From assembly GCF_900109935.1 (NCBI RefSeq), contig NZ_FOBV01000008.1, positions 159,348-223,347 on the forward strand: a DNA stretch of 64,000 bases. Direction: 5' to 3'. Below the pieces are notes generated by a model that was not told the origin of the DNA, did no database searches, and worked only from the letters and a program-made list of their open reading frames with translations. The position numbers and the translations under genes are program-made. Source of the stretch: Chryseobacterium taichungense. GTDB taxonomy: Bacteria; Bacteroidota; Bacteroidia; Flavobacteriales; Weeksellaceae. Positions 44,755 through 52,895 of the stretch are shown in pieces (position 1 is the first letter of the stretch; every line of letters begins with the position of its first letter).

Positions 44755-45176
44755 TGTTTTATTTACTAATTTCTTGATAGTTTCGATCTGAACATTTATC
44801 AAAACTTCTTTCCTTTCAGCGAATCCTTGTTAGGAAAGGTAGTCCACGACGAACAATTGTCGGAACATTTTAACGAGGATTTAAAAAATATGTCAGAATT
44901 TATGATTGAAATATAGGTCTACTGTTGTAAGCAATCTCATGAAACTAATCCAAGACAAATTATCTAATTTTTTTTGTAATGTAAATATTTTATAACTATC
45001 TACTTCGCATCTTTTTATAGATGAATTTTGACGTTATAAACTTACAATTTATGTATTTGATCAACACACTATTATTGTTCTGATTTTATAAAATTATTAT
45101 AAACAAAGAAGTTTATTTTACTCTGAAAAAGGTTCAAAAATGAAGAAATTTTTATAATTTTAAAAAAACTATAATT
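44755..45176. other. AT-rich non-coding region before the TIGR04141 gene
   Basis: No ORF. A short inverted pair CTTTCCTT/AGGAAAG occurs near 44810-44840. The last 100 bases are almost only A and T and must contain the promoter of the gene at 45177. Confidence 0.35.
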
Positions 45177-46919
45177 ATGAAAATTGTTCCAAACATCTAT
45201 AGATTAGATAAGCAAATTGTGAAACTCAGGGGGTTAAGCGATTATGAAATTATACTTAGAATTCTAAAGGATTTTAACAATCAAATAGAACAGGAAGATT
45301 TAAGTATTTTTACGATCGAAAATATTGAGTATATTCTTTATACATTCAATACTGATGAAATTGAATCTGAGTGGAAATCATTTTTCCCTAAAACCTTAAG
45401 TGAAACCAAAAACTTTTTCCAGCAATCTGTTGCATTAATATTATTTATAAAGACTGAATTCGATATTTATTGCGTAATTGGAGGGAATTCATACAAAATT
45501 ATTTTACCATTTATTGATCAAAGCTTTGGAATTGATACTTATTCAAAGATAATTCAACCAACAGAAGATAGTATTACCTCAATCAAAGCTAGAGGTATAA
45601 CTGGAAATAGGGCTGGTTTTAGCGAACAGTACAGAAATGATTTTAAAATTATAGACTATATAAAATTTGGAAATGTTCCAAAGGAAATCCAGATTAAACT
45701 TAATGAAAAGACATCTAAACTTCATTTTAAATTTTTGATAGATAAAAAACGACCCAGAACTCAACTGACTGTTGGAAAAGGTATCAAAATAAAGAAAAAT
45801 ATTAATTTTAATGAATTACATAAAATAATCAAGGAGATAATAGTCATACGGCAATTGATATCTTCTGACTTTTTAAGTTCCTATATTGAAATTACAGATT
45901 CAGCTTTTATCGAAAGAGATTTAAAAAGGTTATTGATTGATAATATTTACGAGGATATTAGATATATAGTTGGTGATGCAAACGTAAGATTGTTTCAATT
46001 CGATTTTTGCAATCCTAACAATATTGAAAAATTTTATGAAGCCGACGAATACAGATTAAAAGAAAAGACGGAAAATGGCGGTCACTCTGTGTTTAAAATT
46101 GTCAATAGCAAAGATGATATCTATGAAAATGTTATTTCTTATGCTTTGAAACAAATTCAACCTTTAGATAAATTTAACTTTATGGTGTTTCTTCAAGGAG
46201 TTAGAATTACCTGCTACAAAGATAATGTGAAGACAGTTAGTGCCTCATTTTTATATCATATTAGTTCAGAGTTTAGACTTGGAACATCTCCAATATTCTT
46301 AATAGATAATAAATGGTATTTCTTGAGAGATACATTTATTAAAGAATTAAAGACTCAAACTGTCCATGTTTTAAAAACATACAAACTTCGTGATAATTAT
46401 CTTATGAATTGGTCTAGACTTTTAAATAAAGAAGGTGACTATAATTTAATATATAATGAAATGGAAAATTTCATTGTAATTGACACAATCTTAGTTGATG
46501 GCGTAGAATTATGTGATGTACTATATTATACTAATGACCGTATATATCTAACTCATGTAAAAAAAGGATTTAGTGCTGACATGAGAGAGCTAACAAATCA
46601 AGTTTTAATTTCAGCAAGAAGATTAAAGGAATGTTTGGGAACAGAAGAAAAAACTTTCCTAGTAAAAATCTATAGCGCTATTGTAAATAAAGGTAGAAGT
46701 GTTAATAATTTATCACAAGAAGAATTTGTAGATTTATTCTCGCAAAAAAATATAGTTTATTCGTTAGCTTTCAAATCTCAACAACAACAGGATTTACTTG
46801 TGGAAGATAATATTGATAGTTACAATTCGAATATTGCAAAATTCTCTTTAGTGCAATGTTCATCCGAAATGAGAATCAATTATTACAATCTAGAAATCGG
46901 TCAGATTAGAACAGTATAA
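45177..46919 (+). CDS. TIGR04141 / DUF6119 sporadically distributed protein
   Basis: A 580-residue protein matching the TIGR04141/DUF6119 group, scattered among bacteria and often near defence genes. Evidence: the central IYCVIGGNSYKIILPFIDQSFGIDTYSKIIQP with IKARGITGNRAGFSEQYRNDFKIIDYIKFG, and the C-terminal VDGVELCDVLYYTNDRIYLTHVKKGFSADMRELTNQVLISARRL, which in this family reads ElCDll ... HVK. Residues His and Lys in THVKKG and Glu in VELCD could form a nuclease-like site, but this is unproven. It stands alone, convergent to the helicase-DUF2290 pair. Base composition is much more AT-rich than the tra genes. Confidence 0.75.
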   Translation: MKIVPNIYRLDKQIVKLRGLSDYEIILRILKDFNNQIEQEDLSIFTIENIEYILYTFNTDEIESEWKSFFPKTLSETKNFFQQSVALILFIKTEFDIYCVIGGNSYKIILPFIDQSFGIDTYSKIIQPTEDSITSIKARGITGNRAGFSEQYRNDFKIIDYIKFGNVPKEIQIKLNEKTSKLHFKFLIDKKRPRTQLTVGKGIKIKKNINFNELHKIIKEIIVIRQLISSDFLSSYIEITDSAFIERDLKRLLIDNIYEDIRYIVGDANVRLFQFDFCNPNNIEKFYEADEYRLKEKTENGGHSVFKIVNSKDDIYENVISYALKQIQPLDKFNFMVFLQGVRITCYKDNVKTVSASFLYHISSEFRLGTSPIFLIDNKWYFLRDTFIKELKTQTVHVLKTYKLRDNYLMNWSRLLNKEGDYNLIYNEMENFIVIDTILVDGVELCDVLYYTNDRIYLTHVKKGFSADMRELTNQVLISARRLKECLGTEEKTFLVKIYSAIVNKGRSVNNLSQEEFVDLFSQKNIVYSLAFKSQQQQDLLVEDNIDSYNSNIAKFSLVQCSSEMRINYYNLEIGQIRTV

Positions 46920-47147
46920 AATGATCAAACTTTATTTTTAAGATTTTTTATTCAATATAAAAAAGCATCTATGTATGAAAAATGGTTTAATTAGAAATAA
47001 TCTCTCAAAATATGTATCGCTATTACTTTAAACATTATCGAGACTGGAGGGATAAAGCCTGATAAATATGATAGCATCAGATTGCTTCTATGCATATCCT
47101 CCAACAGAAATTAAGTTGGGGGCATATAAATGTGTGATATGATATTC

Positions 47148-47855
47148 TTAACTCATAAAAAATTCATTTTCTTCACTATTATGCCAATCTTTTGAATCTA
47201 ATTCAGCACACATATTTTTTATATCTTTTAAAAATTTATTTTGATCAGTCTTTTTGAGAAAAAAATCTTTCCATTCTCTATAATAGGTATTTTTCAAGCA
47301 AAATTTGACAAATTTTAACGGAGTAAAGTATTTTGATAGTGGAATTCGCAAGTTACTATTTGTTCCAATATGAAGATGTGATTTAGAGTGGAGCATTGGA
47401 TGGTATCCTATATCATTAAAATCGTAGCGCACATAATTAAAATTAGCGGTCAATCCTTGGGTTTCTAAAAATTGCTCGTAATCTTCTTGAATAACCGGGT
47501 AAAAATTTTCAACTGAAGTATATTCATCCATTAACTCTTCTAGAAACTCTCTGCTGTACATTGTTTCTACATACTGTTCTATAGTCAAATATTTGTAGGG
47601 CGTTTGTATGAAACTATATCTCAGCTCATCTCCCTCTTTAGAAAATTGAAATACCGAATCGTCGTTTAATAAAAAAGAAAACTCTGAATTAGATGTAATG
47701 AAATTATGTAATTCAATAATATTGGCACTTTTACTGATTTTCTTTAATTCAGCTGAAAATGGCCTAGAAGAATCGCCCGATTTTTTAAATACACCAAATT
47801 CTTTAAGCAACTTTTCCGCATCCTTTAAAGACGTGTTATATGTTACTATATTCAT
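47148..47855 (-). CDS. DUF2290-like protein paired with a helicase
   Basis: A 235-residue protein. The segment NYVRYDFNDIGYHPMLHSKSHLHIGTNSNLRIP (residues about 139-171) has the RYD..HP..HLH pattern I associate with DUF2290, giving several His residues that could bind metal. Its start codon shares a base with the stop of the helicase gene (TAATG), showing strong translational coupling. No catalytic activity is known for the family. The pairing suggests the two proteins act together, probably in defence. Confidence 0.65.
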   Translation of the reverse strand: MNIVTYNTSLKDAEKLLKEFGVFKKSGDSSRPFSAELKKISKSANIIELHNFITSNSEFSFLLNDDSVFQFSKEGDELRYSFIQTPYKYLTIEQYVETMYSREFLEELMDEYTSVENFYPVIQEDYEQFLETQGLTANFNYVRYDFNDIGYHPMLHSKSHLHIGTNSNLRIPLSKYFTPLKFVKFCLKNTYYREWKDFFLKKTDQNKFLKDIKNMCAELDSKDWHNSEENEFFMS

Positions 47856-49927
47856 TATTTTTTGCTGTTTAAATCTTTGATTAATTCTAGAATCTGCGAA
47901 TCCGAGAGTCCAATTTTACTCAACTCTTGAACTCTAGCATTAATTTCATTTAAAATACCCTGCTGCTTATCCATGCCTCTCAAAATGGTTCTTGTAGAAC
48001 TCTCAGAAGGCTGAATAAAATCAAATTTATTCTGATTTATTTTAAGTCTATTCATTTCCACTCTGCATTGCTCAGCCTTCTCAAAACCAGTCATTACCAC
48101 CCAGCCTTTACTTCGAGTAATGGCAGTAAATATTTTATTCCTATCAATTATATAGTCTTTATGCTGAAACGCATATTCCGTTCCTACTATATAAACCATA
48201 CCAGATTCATTCCCTTTTGCTTTATTAAGTGTTGAAAGTGTTACGAACCCAGTCTGAGAATAAAATTTATTATTATAGGCTGTATTAAGATGATTGAAGC
48301 ACTTAATACCTTTCTCGATCAGAAGTTTTTCTAATTCCCCAAAATAAATATGTATATGTTTGCCATCAATTCCAATCACGCTAATATCATCAGGATTTAA
48401 TTCTTGCTCATAAATATCTTTTACAATCAAATCAGCAACATATGCACATTCTTTGTAAAGGTCGTCAAAAATTTGTAATGTTATAGAATCCTCCTTAAAC
48501 AATTCATTTGTTATCAAAGGAGAATTTTTTTCAGGACGAGATATCAACATTCTGGATCCGGTTTGAGAATCTCCCGATTCGACTTCAAACCCTAAATCTT
48601 GCCAATGATTATTATTCTCTAATCTCTGTAAAACAGGTTCGTTATAAATTCCAAGTCCTAAAGCAAAAGCATTTAATAAAAGTATCCTTGGAGTTCGGTA
48701 GCATTTATGAAGAACAATATCTTGCAAATTATTCTCATCTCTCGAAAAATCCACAAAATAATCTCCATTTGCGTCTTTACCAAATGTTTGCTTTTCATCT
48801 TGAATTTTTACATCAAATATATTTTGAAAATCATCATATGCCCACACAACTCTAGAATTAGTGGTAATTTTTCTAATCACTCTATAAAAAGAGGATGGAA
48901 AATCCTGTCCTTCATCAATCAATGATAAACCGAACTTCTCACTGAGATCATGTTTTTCTAATTCATTAAATAAATGCTCAAAAGGACTTTTTGGATTGTT
49001 TCGCTTTGCTTCAATAAAAGTAATTGGTCTAATAAAATTTTCTTCGGTCAAAGTTGAATAAACTCCTTTGACACCTTTTCCTCCCCAGCCATGTAGAATA
49101 TGTATTTTATCCCAATTAGGACTACCATTTTCTGCAAATTCAAAATAATATTTTTCTATTAAATATCGTATATGACCATAAAGAGCCTTAGTGTAATAAG
49201 TATATAAAATTTCTTCCTCTGGATGTTGTATATGATATAATGCCGCCTTCATAGCCAATATTATAGTTTTTCCAGAACCTGCAAGTCCTCTTATTCGTTG
49301 TGGAGAATCAATATTATTAAGTGCAGCCTTCTTCTGCTCTACATCAAATGATGTAATTTGACTTTGTATTTGATTTAAGATGTAACCTTTAGTTGGTGGG
49401 GTATCGATCACTTTACTGACAGATCTATCTTTCTTAGAAATCAAATGATAGGAGCCTTCAATTACAGAGGTCAGTATTTGAAATTCATCATCAGTTAAGA
49501 GTTGTTTCTTATTATTTTCTATAATGTCTTCTAAGTTTCCCGCTTTAACATAATCCTCACCTTCCACATCGATATGATCTGCAATGAAAAATTTTGGCGT
49601 CACGTTAATTTTAAGTTCTCTTCTCCCAATACGTAAATCATTAACTTTGCCAATTCTACCAACTATATGCCCATCTAATTCGTCAAGTTTTGTTATTTCT
49701 TCATCTGTTAATTTTGATTCTGCATCTATACACCTAAAAAAAATAACTCCGAATTCCCGAGAGACAAACAGTACATGAGCTTTGATAATATCATCATCAA
49801 CTTCACCTTTATAAAAAGGAAAATTATAATAAGTAAATGAGTTACTTATTTCCATCGATTCAATTGTATCAATTAAATATTTTGCTGAAAAGTCATTTTT
49901 AATTTTGTGTAGATCCCCTAAGAACAT
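47855..49927 (-). CDS. SF1 (UvrD/Rep-like) helicase with an extra N-terminal domain
   Basis: A 690-residue superfamily 1 helicase. Walker A GLAGSGKT is at residues 214-221, Walker B SLIDEGQD at 335-342, and the C-terminal UvrD part has LSTLNKAKGNESGMVYIVGTE and FTAITRSKGWVVMTG. The first 200 residues precede the motor; PFYKGEVDDDIIKAHVLFVSREFGVIFF (37-64) has the rhythm of a NERD/PD-(D/E)xK nuclease core (G-E-x-D-D then a hydrophobic strand), although the usual E-x-K is not seen. Overlaps the DUF2290-like gene by one base. Probably unwinds or degrades invading DNA. Confidence 0.88.
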   Translation of the reverse strand: MFLGDLHKIKNDFSAKYLIDTIESMEISNSFTYYNFPFYKGEVDDDIIKAHVLFVSREFGVIFFRCIDAESKLTDEEITKLDELDGHIVGRIGKVNDLRIGRRELKINVTPKFFIADHIDVEGEDYVKAGNLEDIIENNKKQLLTDDEFQILTSVIEGSYHLISKKDRSVSKVIDTPPTKGYILNQIQSQITSFDVEQKKAALNNIDSPQRIRGLAGSGKTIILAMKAALYHIQHPEEEILYTYYTKALYGHIRYLIEKYYFEFAENGSPNWDKIHILHGWGGKGVKGVYSTLTEENFIRPITFIEAKRNNPKSPFEHLFNELEKHDLSEKFGLSLIDEGQDFPSSFYRVIRKITTNSRVVWAYDDFQNIFDVKIQDEKQTFGKDANGDYFVDFSRDENNLQDIVLHKCYRTPRILLLNAFALGLGIYNEPVLQRLENNNHWQDLGFEVESGDSQTGSRMLISRPEKNSPLITNELFKEDSITLQIFDDLYKECAYVADLIVKDIYEQELNPDDISVIGIDGKHIHIYFGELEKLLIEKGIKCFNHLNTAYNNKFYSQTGFVTLSTLNKAKGNESGMVYIVGTEYAFQHKDYIIDRNKIFTAITRSKGWVVMTGFEKAEQCRVEMNRLKINQNKFDFIQPSESSTRTILRGMDKQQGILNEINARVQELSKIGLSDSQILELIKDLNSKK

Positions 49928-50630
49928 TTTTTATATTTTAGAATAAATAAAAGATTGTTAATACAATTATTTAATATTTGCGGTTAAATTACAAAGAAAT
50001 TCTTAATTTTTCTTAATCAGTGGTAATATTATAGATACTAAAACAACCCTTATTCTACAACTATATTTTGAATATTTCTCTCTCACATACATTTCTACCA
50101 TTTTTATTTTTTGAAATAATGTAGAAGCCTTCAAAAGGTAATGTGGAAATTTCATAAGATAATTATTTTGCATCTAAAAAAATAATATGCATTTTGATAT
50201 CAACTAATTAGTATAAATGTATTTAGCAGCAACCATACTTTTACAGATAGTTATTATTAAGTGAAATTGGAATTACAATTTTTTCCATCGGTATATACAT
50301 AATTATGTACCTGCATATTCACATAGCTAATTTAAATCAGCGTAATTAGTCCATATAGGAAAATATTATAATTTTAAGAAATCGGCCTTTAAGTTTTATA
50401 ACTTGATCAACAAAATTTAGATTGTTTCATCTATTCTTTTTTTAAACAATCAATGAAACCGAGCCTATATCATAAAAATAATTTTCTCAAATTTTGTTTT
50501 AAAAATAGTTTTATTGCTTATTGAGATGCTTACGATTTTAAAACTGGGTGGAGAAGTTAGGAGCTCACTCCCAACTTTGGAGCTCCTTCCTCTTGACAAA
50601 GTTGCTGGTTCGCTCTGCTAGGCTTAAAAA
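49928..50630. other. 700-base AT-rich gap between defence-type genes
   Basis: No credible ORF on either strand. Near its left end must lie the promoter of the helicase gene. At 50556-50591 an imperfect inverted repeat GTTAGGAGCTC / GAGCTCC with an inserted CCCAAC occurs, which could be a terminator for the gene at 50631-52568 on the minus strand. Confidence 0.4.
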
Positions 50631-52568
50631 TTATTCAATTTTTCCAATTTTATTTTTGAACATGGATCTTGCTATAACAAGATCGTCATCTATTTTTAAT
50701 ATTAATAATACCATAAGTTTAAGCAATATTTTATAATCTCTCTCTTGCTCAGTATTATCGTGGCTATTTGTGGCGTGAACATATTTGTTTCTAAGCCATA
50801 AACCATTACTAAATCTATTATTAAGGTAATAGTCAAAATATTCCTGCTCAGCGACAGTAAATAACTTATCAGAGAATTTAATCATTCCCAATTGGTTTAG
50901 TCTGTCCAATTCCTGTTGAATAGCTAATGGAAAATAATGGTAGCTAATCACATCGTATATTTTCAGGTAACCTATAATGATTAGTGTGTCAGTATTTACT
51001 ATTGTTATATTTCCTTGTTCATCACTTCTTAGATATCCTTCTGTTATTAATGATTGTAAAAAAGATTTTCTATTTTCGTCAACATCAGTGATATTAAGAC
51101 TTTCATTTCTTAGAACCTCGTATAAATTACTATATCGCTCACCATATTTTTTATAATCGAACAAATAGCTTCCGCTATCAAAAAAGATAAATTTTAATTT
51201 GTGGTAATCATCTCCTGTAGGGTAAGCATACTTTTTTTGTAAAAGTGAAGGGATGCAACTAATTTTGGTTGTTTTAGTAGAAACTTGCATTAATTCGTAA
51301 TCTACAATATCATCTTCAACATAGAGTTTATATTGCTCAACCACTGACTCAAATTCCGGGACGATCAACCTTATTTTTGCAAGGAAGGAGCTTTCTTGAC
51401 TGGGAAGATTTAATCTCAATTTATTTAGATTGTAAGTAATATTCAAAGTGTTATTGACGTAGCTGTCTAAAATATCTTCTAACTTTAAGTTTGAATCCTT
51501 TAAAAAATAATTATAGATTTCAAAACGCATTATTGCATCCATCGAACTTGAGGTAAATGCTGATGTAATGATGTAATCATTTTTTGACCTCATAAACGCT
51601 CGCTCAAAACCTTCAAGATGGCTACTCTTAGAAACAAATTCTATACAACCCTGGAAATCGAGGAAGTTAAATATTGTTCTGAAATTCTTAAACAATGTGG
51701 CGACATCCTTTTTTTCACCAAGTTTCTTACTACTATACGATATTATTTCCTCGCCATCTCGGTAAATAGTTTTCTTTATTTCCTCCTGGTCTTCTGATAG
51801 ACAAATACCTTTTTTAATAGAAAATGCATTATCACTATTTAATATTTCATCATTTAATCTGTCTGAAATCCTTTTTGCTTTCAGCCTTGTTCTATCTGTT
51901 ATACGTAGATGTGGCGAATCTTTACTATTTTGTACTAAACGGACATAATTTAAATTGACATCATCATAATCAAGATAGTTTAAAATAAGTTTTTCACTTT
52001 CAGTTGTGTTTAGAGATTTTGGAAAAAATTTTTCTTGTCTCTCTTGATCATAACTGGACTCAAAATAGTCCAGAAATATCTCTGCCGTTCTTGGCCTAGA
52101 CATCATGTAAGTATAAATATCATGATCTAAAAATGACACAATATTTTTACAGTATAATATTTCACTAAGCCTAAAATTTTTTTTAAGTGTTATTTCCAAA
52201 AATTGATCGCTATTAATTGTTTTGTATATTCCAGTTTTATTTACCAGAAACCAAAATGTTTTGGTGTAGCTATAAGAAATATGAGAGAACATATTTAGGA
52301 TGTTTTCCCACTTTAAATTTTTGAAGTACTGCGCAATCTCTTTTTTGAAATCTTTTATAACGGCATTATAAGTAACAATGTCTGTAGAACTCCAATCTTT
52401 ATGTACAAATCCATTTTCTATATAATCAATAATATGTTGACGCTCTAAGATGTCATCTATTTCTACTGCCTCAGACAGGTGCCTATTATCATTGAAATAG
52501 TTATTGATCTGCTCGATAGAATATATCCAAGCCAAATCGTTTTTCGAAAAATATATAATTCTTTTCAT
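50631..52568 (-). CDS. Unrecognised 645-residue protein with a C-terminal HEPN-type motif
   Basis: I start at the ATG at 52568 (MKRIIYFSKNDLAWIYSIEQ); an in-frame TTG lies 14 codons upstream. I do not recognise the family. It is Leu/Ile/Tyr/Asp-rich, largely helical, without signal peptide or membrane helix. Near the C-terminus NGLWLRNKYVHATNSHD holds R-x4-H (Arg593, His598) followed by a hydrophobic helix (ILLKLMVLLILKIDDDL), the pattern of the HEPN ribonuclease active site. HEPN proteins in such islands cut RNA and arrest infected cells. The AT-rich composition and location beside helicase and TIGR04141 genes support a defence role, inferred only. Confidence 0.65.
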   Translation of the reverse strand: MKRIIYFSKNDLAWIYSIEQINNYFNDNRHLSEAVEIDDILERQHIIDYIENGFVHKDWSSTDIVTYNAVIKDFKKEIAQYFKNLKWENILNMFSHISYSYTKTFWFLVNKTGIYKTINSDQFLEITLKKNFRLSEILYCKNIVSFLDHDIYTYMMSRPRTAEIFLDYFESSYDQERQEKFFPKSLNTTESEKLILNYLDYDDVNLNYVRLVQNSKDSPHLRITDRTRLKAKRISDRLNDEILNSDNAFSIKKGICLSEDQEEIKKTIYRDGEEIISYSSKKLGEKKDVATLFKNFRTIFNFLDFQGCIEFVSKSSHLEGFERAFMRSKNDYIITSAFTSSSMDAIMRFEIYNYFLKDSNLKLEDILDSYVNNTLNITYNLNKLRLNLPSQESSFLAKIRLIVPEFESVVEQYKLYVEDDIVDYELMQVSTKTTKISCIPSLLQKKYAYPTGDDYHKLKFIFFDSGSYLFDYKKYGERYSNLYEVLRNESLNITDVDENRKSFLQSLITEGYLRSDEQGNITIVNTDTLIIIGYLKIYDVISYHYFPLAIQQELDRLNQLGMIKFSDKLFTVAEQEYFDYYLNNRFSNGLWLRNKYVHATNSHDNTEQERDYKILLKLMVLLILKIDDDLVIARSMFKNKIGKIE

Positions 52569-52825
52569 TGTTGTAGCGTGTTCTACAAATTTACTAAAGT
52601 TGAGAGACAAAAGACGCCAAACAAATCATTTGATAATAAATTGATAATTAGCTGACAAAATCTGGAATACTTATGAGAAGCAGCGCCTTTACACTCAGAG
52701 TTATTTGAACTGGTAGAGAATTAAAGGGTATTACTTCAGATAGTAAAAAAAAGTTAAAAAATACTGGAAGTACTAAAGCTGCTGAAAATTAAATATAATT
52801 AATTGCATTAGATCTTTTCTGTACT

Positions 52826-52868
52826 AAAAAAAATGAATAAACCCACTCTTTATTCTGAAAGTGGGTTT
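52826..52868 (-). terminator. Terminator downstream of topB
   Basis: AAACCCACT and AGTGGGTTT arms (52839-52847, 52860-52868); on the minus strand eight Ts follow at 52833-52826. It ends the topoisomerase transcript and insulates it from the gene at 52568. Confidence 0.8.
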
Positions 52869-52895
52869 GATGGTTTAATATGGAATTTATTGATC

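Noticed and set aside
45177..49927. One operon of TIGR04141, DUF2290 and helicase
   Set aside because: TIGR04141 is on the plus strand and the other two on the minus strand, so they converge; only the helicase and DUF2290 genes are an operon.
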